Source: Ramlibacter tataouinensis (GTDB taxonomy: Bacteria > Pseudomonadota > Gammaproteobacteria > Burkholderiales > Burkholderiaceae_C). Taken from it: a stretch of DNA of 30,397 bases. The stretch lies in contig DIZF01000047.1 in assembly GCA_002427815.1 (NCBI GenBank), forward strand, positions 1 to 30,397. The letters run 5' to 3'. Made by a program: the position numbers and the translations under genes. The notes beneath the pieces are model-generated. The model saw only the letters and a list, made by a program, of their open reading frames with translations, was not told the origin of the DNA and did not search any database. Numbering within the stretch: position 1 is the stretch's first letter; every line of letters starts with the position of its first letter. Shown here piece by piece: positions 19,538-26,925 of this stretch.

Positions 19538-20461
19538 ATGGCCATCCAGTGGTTCCCCGGGCACATGAACCTCACGCGCAAGGCCATCGCCGAGCGCATC
19601 AAGGACATCGACGTCGTCATCGAGGTGCTGGACGCGCGCCTGCCCGGCTCCAGCGCCAACCCGCTGCTGGCCGAACTCACCGGCCACAAGCCCACGCTGA
19701 AGATCCTCAACAAGCAGGATGTGGCCGACCCGGAACGCACGCAGCAGTGGCTGGTGCATTACAACGCCCAGCCCGGCACCCGTGCCGTCGCGCTGCAGGC
19801 CAGCGACGCCGCGGCCACGCAGCGCCTGGCGCCGGCCTGCCATGCGCTGGCGCCCGGACGCGGCGGCATGGCCAAGCCGATGCGGGTGCTGATCTGCGGC
19901 GTGCCCAACGTCGGCAAGTCCACGCTGATCAACACGCTGACCAGCAAGCGGCACGCCAAGACCGGCGACGAAGCCGGTATCACCAAGCTGGAGCAGCGCA
20001 TCACGCTGGCCGACGACTTCCATCTGTACGACACGCCCGGCCTGCTGTGGCCGCGCATCATCGTGGCCAGGAGCGGCTACAACCTGGCCGCCAGCGGCGC
20101 CATCGGCCGCAATGCGTACGACGAAGAAGAAGTGGCGCTGGAACTGCTGGACTACCTGCGCCGGGACTATCCGGCACTGCTGGAAGCGCGCTTCAAGCTC
20201 ACCGGCGTGGCCGCGATGAAGGACGAGGAAGTCCTCGACGCCATCGGCCGCCAGCGCGGCGCGCTCTTGGGCAAAGGAAAGATCAACACGCAGAAGGCCG
20301 CCGAAATCGTCATCACGGAGTTTCGCTCCGCGACGCTCGGCCGCATCACCCTGGAAACGCCGCAGGAGTTCGCGCAGTGGCTGGCGGCGGGACAGCTGCT
20401 GGATGCGCAGCGGCTGGCGAAGAAAGCGGCGCGGGCGGACAAGGGCAAGACACAGCCCTGA
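19538..20461 (+). CDS. ylqF: Ribosome biogenesis GTPase YlqF/RbgA
   Basis: This 307-residue circularly permuted GTPase assists late assembly of the large ribosomal subunit. The permuted order is visible: G4 (N58-KQD61) comes first, then G1 (G121-VPNVGKS), a G2-type Thr after AG147-I, and G3 (D165-TPG168). The N-terminus MAIQWFPGHM with the FPGHM motif is diagnostic of the family, and a C-terminal helical domain completes it. The length is normal. Bases 19603-19674 recur as a 72-bp near-copy at 22710-22781, beyond the crystallin gene. A csbD-like remnant begins almost directly after the stop codon. Confidence 0.95.
   Translation: MAIQWFPGHMNLTRKAIAERIKDIDVVIEVLDARLPGSSANPLLAELTGHKPTLKILNKQDVADPERTQQWLVHYNAQPGTRAVALQASDAAATQRLAPACHALAPGRGGMAKPMRVLICGVPNVGKSTLINTLTSKRHAKTGDEAGITKLEQRITLADDFHLYDTPGLLWPRIIVARSGYNLAASGAIGRNAYDEEEVALELLDYLRRDYPALLEARFKLTGVAAMKDEEVLDAIGRQRGALLGKGKINTQKAAEIVITEFRSATLGRITLETPQEFAQWLAAGQLLDAQRLAKKAARADKGKTQP
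19603..19674 (+). repeat. Source copy of the 72-bp ylqF duplication
   Basis: This stretch, encoding ylqF residues 23-45, matches 22710-22781 in the same orientation with two substitutions (T19641 versus C22748, G19666 versus A22773). As the intact gene carries it, this is taken as the parental copy. Confidence 0.9.
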
Positions 20462-20499
20462 ATGCGGCCACTCGGCCGCACTTCGCTCGCGGAGGCAGG

Positions 20500-20598
20500 A
20501 GCAAGGGGCAGGCGGCGAAAGGCCTCTTGAAGGAAAGCCAGGGCCGGCTGCAGAAGGCCTGTGGCGACCTGAAGGAAGCGCTGAAAAAATTCGAGGCA
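20500..20598 (+). pseudogene. CsbD-like remnant upstream of the intact csbD
   Basis: One frame here reads SKGQAAKGLLKESQGRLQKA followed by CGDLKEALKKF. It aligns with the second half of the intact CsbD protein downstream (AKGLARQVEGKAQKAVGDVK), sharing the AKGL, G, QKA, GD-KE spacing. No start codon or ribosome-binding site precedes it, and the first half of CsbD is missing. The frame stays open into the csbD start. It is best explained as a decayed duplicate, with convergence or a noncanonical start as weaker options. Confidence 0.5.
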
Positions 20599-20631
20599 CT
20601 CCTGACCTGCGTCAGAGGCAGGCTGCACATG

Positions 20632-20673
20632 GGTCCACGCCTACAGCGGTGTAGTCCGCCACTGACATGGACC
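20632..20673 (+). other. Nested inverted repeat in the csbD leader
   Basis: GGTCCA (20632-20637) pairs with TGGACC (20668-20673), and inside it CTACA (20641-20645) pairs with TGTAG (20650-20654) across GCGG. No T-tract follows, so this is not a standard terminator. It could be an operator or mRNA structure upstream of csbD, or chance. Confidence 0.3.
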
Positions 20674-20754
20674 GGGTCAAGCGCAGCGCACGATGATGAT
20701 TGGACGTGCTTCCAAAGCCGTCCAATCTCGTCAATCAACACAGAGGTCAATTCC

Positions 20755-20970
20755 ATGAACAAGGATCAAGTCAAGGGCGCCATCAAGGACGCAGCCGGCA
20801 AGGTGCAAGAAAAGACGGGTCAAGCGATCGGCAGCGCCGAGCAGCAAGCCAAGGGGCTCGCCAGGCAGGTCGAAGGCAAGGCGCAAAAGGCCGTGGGCGA
20901 CGTGAAGGAAATTGTCAAGGACGCCGACAAGAACGTGAAGGAAATTGTCAAGGACGCCGGCAAGAAGTAA
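20755..20970 (+). CDS. CsbD family stress protein
   Basis: This 71-residue, Lys/Ala-rich protein begins MNKDQVKGAIKDAAGKVQEK, the classic CsbD start. CsbD proteins are small, soluble and mostly helical or disordered. They are induced by general stress in many bacteria, and their molecular role is unknown. AGAGG lies shortly before the ATG. The last third consists of an 11-residue unit (VKEIVKDADKN) repeated almost exactly, from a 33-bp tandem duplication. The gene stands alone with a leader of nearly 300 bp after ylqF, suggesting its own promoter. Confidence 0.92.
   Translation: MNKDQVKGAIKDAAGKVQEKTGQAIGSAEQQAKGLARQVEGKAQKAVGDVKEIVKDADKNVKEIVKDAGKK
20902..20967 (+). repeat. 33-bp tandem duplication at the 3' end of csbD
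   Basis: Units 20902-20934 and 20935-20967 differ at only two bases. They encode VKEIVKDADKN and VKEIVKDAGKK. The in-frame copy lengthens the C-terminal helix by three turns and ends exactly at the stop codon. Confidence 0.9.
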
Positions 20971-21214
20971 GCCGGCTCGCCCTGGCCGAGGGGCACATGG
21001 GACATTGCCGCTGGCAGTGCACAAACGATGGTTCCTGCCTTCATGAAGTACTTCCGCTGGTGTGCGAAGCCTCATGACCCCGCATTTCGCTGGCGATCGG
21101 GCTCATGTCCTACGTTGAAATTCCACCATGGCGCTCATCGAGATGCGTTCCAGGCGTGTAACCTGAAGGATGGGAACCGCTAGGTTGGCGGATGACTTTG
21201 GGCAGGAGAAAGCA

Positions 21215-22657
21215 ATGAACAGGCTATTGAAGAATGCATTGGCGGTGGCCGCGGTGGCCATTGCCGCACACGCGACCGCGCAGGTCACGTTCTACCAGGA
21301 TAATGACTTCAGGGGTCCATCCTTCACTACAGAGCGGGATGTCGACAACTTCCAGCGAATCGGCTTCAATGATCGGGCCTCGTCGGTCGTGGTGCAGGGC
21401 GAGCGCTGGGAAGTCTGCCAAGATGCCCGCTTCGAGGGCCGCTGCGTGATCCTGCAGCCCGGCCGCTATCGGGAGTTGTCCTCGCTGGGCCTGAATGACA
21501 GGATCTCGTCGGTGCGCAGGGCGGACGTCAACGACCGCGTCGGTGACAACCGCTTTGTGCCCGGGCCGACTGTGCAGGATAACGCCCAGCCTGGCGCCCA
21601 GATCACCTTCTACGAGAACGACGGCTTCCAGGGCAAGACATTCACAGCCGACCGCGCCGTCGAGGACTTCAGCCGCGTCGGCTTCAACGACCGCGCTTCG
21701 TCGATCGACGTTCGCGGCGACAGCTGGGTGGCCTGCGAAGATGCCCGGTTCCAGGGCCGCTGCGTGATCCTGCAGCCCGGCCGCTATCCGTCGTTGTCCG
21801 CGATGGGCCTGAATGACCGGATCTCGTCGGTGCGCCGGGCAGACGTCAACGACCGCGTCGGTGACAACCGCTCTGTGCCCGGGCCGATTGTTCAGGATAA
21901 CACCCGGCCTGGCGCCCAGATCACCTTCTATGAGCACGACGGCTTCCAGGGCAAGGCATTCACGGCCGACCGTGCCATCGAGGACTTCAGCCGAGTCGGC
22001 TTCAACGACCGCGCTTCGTCGATCGACGTTCGCGGCGACAACTGGGTGGCCTGCGAAGATGCCCGGTTCCAGGGCCGCTGCGTGATCCTGCAGCCCGGCC
22101 GCTATCCGGAGTTGTCCTCGCTGGGACTGAATGACCGCATTTCGTCGGTGCGCCGGGCGGACGTCAACGACCGTGTCTCCGACAACCGCAATGCGCCCAT
22201 CGGTGCGTACGACTATCGCCGTCGGGGTGGAGAGCAGACCTTCGAAGCCAACGTCACTTCGGTGCGCGCCGTCGTCGGTACACCGCAGCAGCGCTGCTGG
22301 GTGGAACGCGAACAGATCAGCCCGAACAACACCAGCGCGAACATCCCCGGCGCGCTGGCCGGCGCCGTGATCGGCGGCATCCTGGGGCACCAGATCGGCG
22401 GCGGAAGCGGCAAGGACGCCGCGACGGCCTTGGGCGTCGTGGGCGGTGCTGCGATAGGCTCCAATGTGGGCCGCGACAGCAGCGGGCAGCCAACCTACAC
22501 GCAGGACGTCCAGCGTTGCGACAGGCCCGTCGGGCAGGTCCGCCCCGACTACTGGGATGTCACCTACGTGTTCCGGGGCCGGGAATACCACGTCCAGATG
22601 GTGGCTCCCCCTGGACCGACCGTGACGGTCAATAGCGAAGGCGAGCCGAGGGTGTAG
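21215..22657 (+). CDS. Secreted triple beta-gamma-crystallin protein with glycine zipper
   Basis: This 480-residue protein has a signal peptide (residues 1-22, ending AAHATA). Residues 23 to about 330 are three units of 106 residues, each with two Greek-key motifs. Every unit contains NDRASS and NDRISS, the N/D-N/D-x-x-S/T-S calcium-binding pattern of microbial beta-gamma-crystallins, giving six possible sites. After a linker, about 378-418 is a glycine-zipper segment (GALAGAVIGGILGHQIGGG, then VVGGAAIGSNVG) like those of outer-membrane-associated 2TM proteins, followed by a short beta-rich tail with VTYVFRGREYHVQM. It is probably an envelope protein with calcium-stabilised domains outside the membrane. 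AGGAG precedes the ATG at 21215. It may help under desiccation or cell-wall stress, which is inference. Confidence 0.9.
   Translation: MNRLLKNALAVAAVAIAAHATAQVTFYQDNDFRGPSFTTERDVDNFQRIGFNDRASSVVVQGERWEVCQDARFEGRCVILQPGRYRELSSLGLNDRISSVRRADVNDRVGDNRFVPGPTVQDNAQPGAQITFYENDGFQGKTFTADRAVEDFSRVGFNDRASSIDVRGDSWVACEDARFQGRCVILQPGRYPSLSAMGLNDRISSVRRADVNDRVGDNRSVPGPIVQDNTRPGAQITFYEHDGFQGKAFTADRAIEDFSRVGFNDRASSIDVRGDNWVACEDARFQGRCVILQPGRYPELSSLGLNDRISSVRRADVNDRVSDNRNAPIGAYDYRRRGGEQTFEANVTSVRAVVGTPQQRCWVEREQISPNNTSANIPGALAGAVIGGILGHQIGGGSGKDAATALGVVGGAAIGSNVGRDSSGQPTYTQDVQRCDRPVGQVRPDYWDVTYVFRGREYHVQMVAPPGPTVTVNSEGEPRV
21281..22234 (+). repeat. Three tandem 318-bp repeats within the crystallin gene
   Basis: Units start at 21281, 21599 and 21917, exactly 318 bp apart. 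The second and third are nearly identical at DNA level, while the first is more diverged. This implies a recent duplication of the second unit and makes the locus prone to copy-number change and assembly collapse. Confidence 0.9.
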
Positions 22658-22676
22658 TGCCTGCGCTTTAGCCAGG

Positions 22677-22702
22677 AAACGGCCCTTCGGGGCCGTTTTT
22701 TT
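22677..22702 (+). terminator. Rho-independent terminator with UUCG loop
   Basis: AAACGGCCC (22677-22685) and GGGCCGTTT (22690-22698) form a nine-pair stem closed by the very stable C(UUCG)G tetraloop. T residues continue to 22702. It lies 20 bases after the crystallin gene stop and should end that transcript efficiently. Confidence 0.93.
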
Positions 22703-22709
22703 CATGTTG

Positions 22710-22781
22710 GGACATCGACGTCGTCATCGAGGTGCTGGACGCGCGCCCGCCCGGCTCCAGCGCCAACCCGCTACTGGCCGA
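22710..22781 (+). repeat. Displaced 72-bp copy of an internal ylqF segment
   Basis: Seventy of 72 bases match ylqF 19603-19674 in the same orientation. The copy begins eight bases after the terminator T-run and ends inside the last codons of the convergent alpha-hydroxy-acid dehydrogenase gene. One of its two substitutions (A22773) creates the TAG stop of that gene on the minus strand. It has no coding function of its own. Confidence 0.92.
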
Positions 22782-24015
22782 GCAGGAAGCTTTCGTCGAG
22801 CTGGCCAAGCGAGGTGACGCCCAGCAGCCCCATGTTGCGCGACACCTCGAGCTTGAGCAGCTCGATGGCCTTCAGCACACCTGCTTCACCCGCCACGGAC
22901 GCCGCAAAGCTGAATGGACGCCCGACGAAGACGAACCTGGCGCCCAGCGCGAGCGCCTTCAGCACGTCGCTGCCACGCCGCACGCCGCTGTCCAGCATGA
23001 CCGGAATGTCCGGGCAGGCCGCGACCATCCGCGGCAGCACGCGCAGCGGCGCAACCGACCCATCGAGCTGGCGGCCGCCGTGGTTGGAAACGATGATGCC
23101 GTCCGCGCCGGCATCCGCCGCCATGCGTCCGTCGCGTGGGTCGAGCAGGCCCTTGATCACCAGCGGCCCGGGCCACAGTTGCCGGACCATGCGGAAGTGG
23201 CGCCAGTTCAGGTGGCCCCGGCCCGAGACGTCGCGCTCCACGTTGGGCGAGAGGATGGGCGCGCCCCGCGTGGCATAGCTGTTCTCGAAATGCGGCATGC
23301 CGTGCTGCACCAGCGTGCGCAGGAAGGTGCCGAACAGCCAGCGCGGATGCGCGATGCCTTGCCAGGCCAGCCGCACAGTGGGCCGCACCGGAATCGAGAA
23401 GCCGGCCCGCACGTTGTTCTCGCGGTTGGCGGCGACCGCCGTGTCCACGGTGATGACCAGCGTCTGGTAGCCCGCCGCCTGCACCCGCGCCAGCAAAGCC
23501 GCGATGCCTGCGTCGTCGCCCGGCAGGTAGGCCTGGAACCAGGCCTCGCGGTTGACGCGGGCCACGTCTTCGAGGCGGATGAGCGAGGAGCCGCTCATCA
23601 CCATAGCGATGTTCTCGCGGGCGGCGGCCTCGGCCAGCACCAGGTCGCCCCGGTAGGTCGAAAGCGCCGCCAGGCCCATGGGCGCGATGCCGAAAGGCGC
23701 GTCATAGCGGCGGCCGAGCAGCGTCACGCCCGTGTCGCGCCCGGTGATGTCCACCAGCACGCGCGGCACGAAGTCGTACTGCGCGAAAGCCTCGCGGTTG
23801 GCGTGGAAGGACCGGTTGGTTTCGGCCGCGCCGGCAATGTAGGTGTAGACCGGAAGCGGCAGATGCCGCCGCGCCGCCGCCTCGAAATCATCCAGGCACA
23901 GGATGTCGGCGTAGCGCGCCGGCAGCGCGGGCCGCCTTCGGCTGCCCGCATCAGACCCGGCCGAAGCGGCGGTTTGCACGTTGGCGGCCGCGGCGCCGGG
24001 GTTTTGCATCTGCAT
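22771..24015 (-). CDS. FMN-dependent alpha-hydroxy-acid dehydrogenase (LldD-like)
   Basis: This 414-residue enzyme of the L-lactate dehydrogenase/glycolate oxidase/mandelate dehydrogenase family oxidises (S)-2-hydroxy acids to 2-oxo acids through FMN. FMN contacts and active-site residues are recognisable: APMGLAALS at 111-119, Lys288 in VIKGLL, and His312 and Arg315 in SNHGGRQLDG, with VFVGRPF late in the chain. Members with a membrane loop pass electrons to the respiratory chain; the substrate here is not decidable. ATGs at 24015 and 24009 are both possible. The last three residues and stop codon derive from the displaced ylqF fragment, so the native C-terminus may be altered. It follows the reductase gene by 26 bases. 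Confidence 0.88.
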   Translation of the reverse strand: MQMQNPGAAAANVQTAASAGSDAGSRRRPALPARYADILCLDDFEAAARRHLPLPVYTYIAGAAETNRSFHANREAFAQYDFVPRVLVDITGRDTGVTLLGRRYDAPFGIAPMGLAALSTYRGDLVLAEAAARENIAMVMSGSSLIRLEDVARVNREAWFQAYLPGDDAGIAALLARVQAAGYQTLVITVDTAVAANRENNVRAGFSIPVRPTVRLAWQGIAHPRWLFGTFLRTLVQHGMPHFENSYATRGAPILSPNVERDVSGRGHLNWRHFRMVRQLWPGPLVIKGLLDPRDGRMAADAGADGIIVSNHGGRQLDGSVAPLRVLPRMVAACPDIPVMLDSGVRRGSDVLKALALGARFVFVGRPFSFAASVAGEAGVLKAIELLKLEVSRNMGLLGVTSLGQLDESFLLGQ

Positions 24016-24041
24016 GAATTTCGTGTCCGTACGAAGGCGAG

Positions 24042-24971
24042 TCAGGAAGGCTCCATGGCCTGCGCAATGCTCAAGCCGCATCGCTGCTGGACCTCGAGCG
24101 CCACTGCGGACCAATCCCAGTCGGCGCGGCCACCTTCGCAAAGCGCATCCAGCAACTGTTCCGCCAGGGTTGCAGTCGGGAGCACGGCGTTCGCGGCACG
24201 TGCCGTGTCCAGCGCCAACCGCAGGTCCTTGCGCATCAGCCGGGCGCGGAACCCGGGCTTGAACGAGCCTTCGATGATCCGCGGGCCGTGCTTTTCCAGC
24301 GAGAAGCTGCGCGCCGTGCCGCCCAGCAGCACCTCGCGCATCAGGGCCGGGTCAACGCCCTGGGTGCGGGCCAGGGCGATCGCGTCCGCTACCCCCAGCA
24401 GGGCGCCCGCCACCGCCACCTGGTTGCAGGCTTTCACGGTCTGACCGGCACCGGACTCGCCGACGTGCGTGATGGTCTTGCAGAAAGAGCCCATGACTTC
24501 GCGGCAGGCGGAGACGGCCTCGGCCGCGCCACCCACCATGCAGCCGAGCGTTCCTGCCTCTGCGCCCTGCTGGCCGCCGCTGACAGGGGCGTCCAGCAGC
24601 CACACGCCGCGCTGCTCGAGGCGCCTGGCGAAATCGCGCGCGGAGGCCGCCGCGATCGTGCTGGTGTCCACCACGCAGCTGCCCGGTTGGAGCCCTGCCG
24701 CCAGCCCGTCCGGTCCGAACAACACCGCCTCCACCGCCGCGGTGTCGGACAGGCTCAGGAACACCAGTTGGCATTGGCGTGCCAGCGCCGCGGCGGAAGG
24801 CGCCGCCTGGGCGCCGGCCGCCACGAAGGCACGCGCGGCCTGCGGGTTGCGCGCAAAAACCTGCAGCCGGTAGCCCTTGCGCAGCAGGCAGTTGGCCATG
24901 CCGCCGCCCATCACGCCCAGGCCGATGAAGCCGATGCCGCTGTGTGGCCCGAAAGGCGCGAGCAGTTTCAT
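24042..24971 (-). CDS. 3-hydroxyisobutyrate dehydrogenase family NAD(P) reductase
   Basis: This 309-residue beta-hydroxyacid dehydrogenase belongs to the group containing 3-hydroxyisobutyrate dehydrogenase and tartronate semialdehyde reductase. The dinucleotide-binding loop is GFIGLGVMGGGMA (14-26), the substrate-binding motif is D128-APVSGGQQGAEAG, and the catalytic lysine is Lys180 in GQTVKACNQ. The family uses NAD(H) or NADP(H) on three- to four-carbon hydroxy or oxo acids. Its place between a Bug-type binding protein and an alpha-hydroxy-acid dehydrogenase suggests a small hydroxy-acid pathway. The exact substrate is unknown. The start overlaps the stop of the binding-protein gene (ATGA). 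Confidence 0.9.
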   Translation of the reverse strand: MKLLAPFGPHSGIGFIGLGVMGGGMANCLLRKGYRLQVFARNPQAARAFVAAGAQAAPSAAALARQCQLVFLSLSDTAAVEAVLFGPDGLAAGLQPGSCVVDTSTIAAASARDFARRLEQRGVWLLDAPVSGGQQGAEAGTLGCMVGGAAEAVSACREVMGSFCKTITHVGESGAGQTVKACNQVAVAGALLGVADAIALARTQGVDPALMREVLLGGTARSFSLEKHGPRIIEGSFKPGFRARLMRKDLRLALDTARAANAVLPTATLAEQLLDALCEGGRADWDWSAVALEVQQRCGLSIAQAMEPS

Positions 24972-25939
24972 TTGGCGATCGCTTTCCCGATCAGCTCATA
25001 GGCCTCGACCACTTCCTTCTGGAAGGCAGGGCCGTCCGCGTAGTCCTGGGTCAGGCCCGACTTCGCCACGTACTCTTTCCACGCATCGGTCTGCATGGCC
25101 TTGCGGAAGCTGTCGTGCAGGTAACGCTGCACCGGCTGGGGCAGCCCCGCGGGCGCCATCAGCCCCTTCATGTTGTCCAGCGCCACGGGCACGCCCAGCT
25201 CCATCATCGTAGGCACGTTGGGCAGCGCGGGCAGGCGGCTGCGCGAGAACAGCGCCAGCGGGCGGACGCGGCCGCCATCGATCATCCCCTTCATCTCCTC
25301 GTAGGCGCCGAAGGCGGAGTCCACCTGGCCACCGAGCAGGGCGTTCATGGCGTCGGCGGCCCCCTTGTACGGCACGTGCAGCAGCTTGATGCCGGTCTGC
25401 TTCTCCAGCACCAGCGCGGTGGCGTGGAAGATGCCGCCCTCGCCGGTGGAGCCGTAGGACACCTTCTCGGGCGCCTGCCCGGCCTCGGCCAGCAGCGCCT
25501 TCATGTCGGCGAACCTGGAGTCGGCGCGCACGGCCAGGATGCTGGGCGCGCGGGATACCTTGATGATCGGCACGAAGGACTTGCGCGGATCGTAGGCCAG
25601 CGACTTGAAGTGGCCCACGGAGGTGGTCTCGCTGCCGCCGCCGACGAACAGGGTATAGCCGTCGGGTTTGGCTTCGGCCACGGCCTGCGCGGCAATCGCA
25701 CCGGCGGCGCCGACCTTGTTCACCACCAGCACCGTCACCGGAATGATGCCCTTGGCGGCGTAGGACAGCTGGCGCGCGATCTGGTCGGCCGAACCGCCGG
25801 GCGCGAATCCCACCAGGATGGTGATCGGCTGGGTGGGGACCCATTCCTGGGCCCAGGCGGGGAGGGCCAGTGGGGCCAGCAAGGCCAGGCCGAGGATGCC
25901 GACCCGGCGGCGATTGAGCAGGGGGTTGATGTGGTTCAT
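24968..25939 (-). CDS. Bug/TctC-type solute-binding protein
   Basis: This 323-residue periplasmic receptor of the tripartite tricarboxylate transporter type is an abundant family in Burkholderiales. The signal peptide (1-29) ends in LALPAWA. The mature start is typical (ITILVGFAPGGSADQIARQL), with NKVGAAGAIAAQAVAEAKPD and HVPYKGAADAMNALLGGQVD further on. These proteins bind carboxylates such as citrate, malate or aromatic and sugar acids. No tctA or tctB membrane genes are adjacent, so it works with permeases elsewhere or as a sensor. AGGAG precedes the ATG at 25939. It is divergent from the LysR gene, which probably controls it. Confidence 0.93.
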   Translation of the reverse strand: MNHINPLLNRRRVGILGLALLAPLALPAWAQEWVPTQPITILVGFAPGGSADQIARQLSYAAKGIIPVTVLVVNKVGAAGAIAAQAVAEAKPDGYTLFVGGGSETTSVGHFKSLAYDPRKSFVPIIKVSRAPSILAVRADSRFADMKALLAEAGQAPEKVSYGSTGEGGIFHATALVLEKQTGIKLLHVPYKGAADAMNALLGGQVDSAFGAYEEMKGMIDGGRVRPLALFSRSRLPALPNVPTMMELGVPVALDNMKGLMAPAGLPQPVQRYLHDSFRKAMQTDAWKEYVAKSGLTQDYADGPAFQKEVVEAYELIGKAIAK

Positions 25940-26025
25940 AGGTGTCTCCTGCCCGCGATTCTGGCGCGCGGAGTCGTCCAGGAAAAGTGATAAAAATCGA
26001 AGCTTCTTCTTCGAATAAGAGAAAC
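25940..26025. promoter_or_regulatory. Divergent control region between the Bug gene and lysR
   Basis: This 86-bp gap between divergent genes is the expected site for LysR control. TCGAAG (25997-26002) and CTTCGA (26009-26014) form a perfect inverted repeat with a six-base spacer, ending 11 bases before the lysR ATG. Its position over the regulator's own start favours autoregulation. I did not find a textbook T-N11-A centre there. Confidence 0.5.
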
Positions 26026-26925
26026 ATGACACTCAAGCAGCTGGAGGCCTTCTACTGGGCCGCGAGCGTGGCGAGCTTTCTGCTGGCGGCCGAGCGCCTG
26101 CACGTTTCGCAGTCGACCCTGTCCAAGCGCATCTCGGAGCTGGAGGGCCAGCTGCGCATGACCCTGTTCGACCGCAGCGGCCACCGCGCCGCCCTGACCG
26201 AGGCCGGGCAGCAACTGCTGCCGCTGGCGCGGCGCATGCTGGGGCTGGCCGACGAGATGCGGACACTGGGGACCGAAGGCGGTGGCGTGCGCGGCCACTG
26301 CCGCTTCGGCGTGGGCGAGCTGGCCGCGCTGACCTGGCTGCCCGCCCTGGTCGCATGCGTTCGCACGCTGCATCCGGAGCTGGTGCTGGAACCCTGCGTC
26401 GACCTGGGGGCCGCGCTGGAGCAGCGCGTGGAAAGCGGCGAACTCGACTTTGCGGTGGTGGCCGGCTACTCCTCGCGCAGCTCGATCGCCAGCGAAGCTG
26501 TGGCGAAAGTGCGCTTTGCGTGGGCGGCCGCGCCGGGCCTGGTCGGGCAGCGGCGTTCCGTCAACGCGCGCCTGTTGCAGGAGACGGCGCTGATCACCAT
26601 GCCGCCCGCGGCGGGGCCGACCCGGATGCTGGAGCACTGGCTGGCCGTGAACAACCTCGAGGCCGGCCGCCGGCTCACCTGCAACAACCTCGCCGCCATC
26701 GCCAGCCTGATCGCGGCCGGCGTGGGCATAGGCCTGTTCCCCAACGGCTGGCTGCGACAGATGGCCGACCGCCAGGCGGTGGTCGAACTGCGCAGCCGCC
26801 CGGCGCTGCCGGCGCTGGAGTACACGTTTCAGTGGCGGCGCGATGACAGCCGGCCGCTGCTGGCGCGCATGCGCGAGGCGGTGGTCGAGACGGTGGACTT
26901 CACGAAGCCGAGTCTGCTGTGGTGA
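26026..26925 (+). CDS. LysR-type transcriptional regulator
   Basis: This 299-residue protein has an N-terminal winged helix-turn-helix (residues 1-60, MTLKQLEAFYWAA then LHVSQSTLSKRISELE) and a periplasmic-binding-like effector domain from about 90. LysR proteins usually activate the divergent operon when bound to a pathway compound. It therefore probably controls the Bug/reductase/dehydrogenase genes, possibly sensing a hydroxy or keto acid. The start at 26026 puts the helix-turn-helix at the normal place; the earlier in-frame start at 25942 would overlap the promoter region. Confidence 0.93.
   Translation: MTLKQLEAFYWAASVASFLLAAERLHVSQSTLSKRISELEGQLRMTLFDRSGHRAALTEAGQQLLPLARRMLGLADEMRTLGTEGGGVRGHCRFGVGELAALTWLPALVACVRTLHPELVLEPCVDLGAALEQRVESGELDFAVVAGYSSRSSIASEAVAKVRFAWAAAPGLVGQRRSVNARLLQETALITMPPAAGPTRMLEHWLAVNNLEAGRRLTCNNLAAIASLIAAGVGIGLFPNGWLRQMADRQAVVELRSRPALPALEYTFQWRRDDSRPLLARMREAVVETVDFTKPSLLW

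Noticed and set aside
21281..22234. Possible CRISPR-like array because of regular repetition
   Set aside because: The 318-bp units are coding, contiguous and without spacers; they encode crystallin domains.
21224..22705. Minus-strand 493-codon open frame opposite the crystallin gene
   Set aside because: Its repeats mirror the 318-bp units of the real gene, and it runs backwards through the strong terminator.
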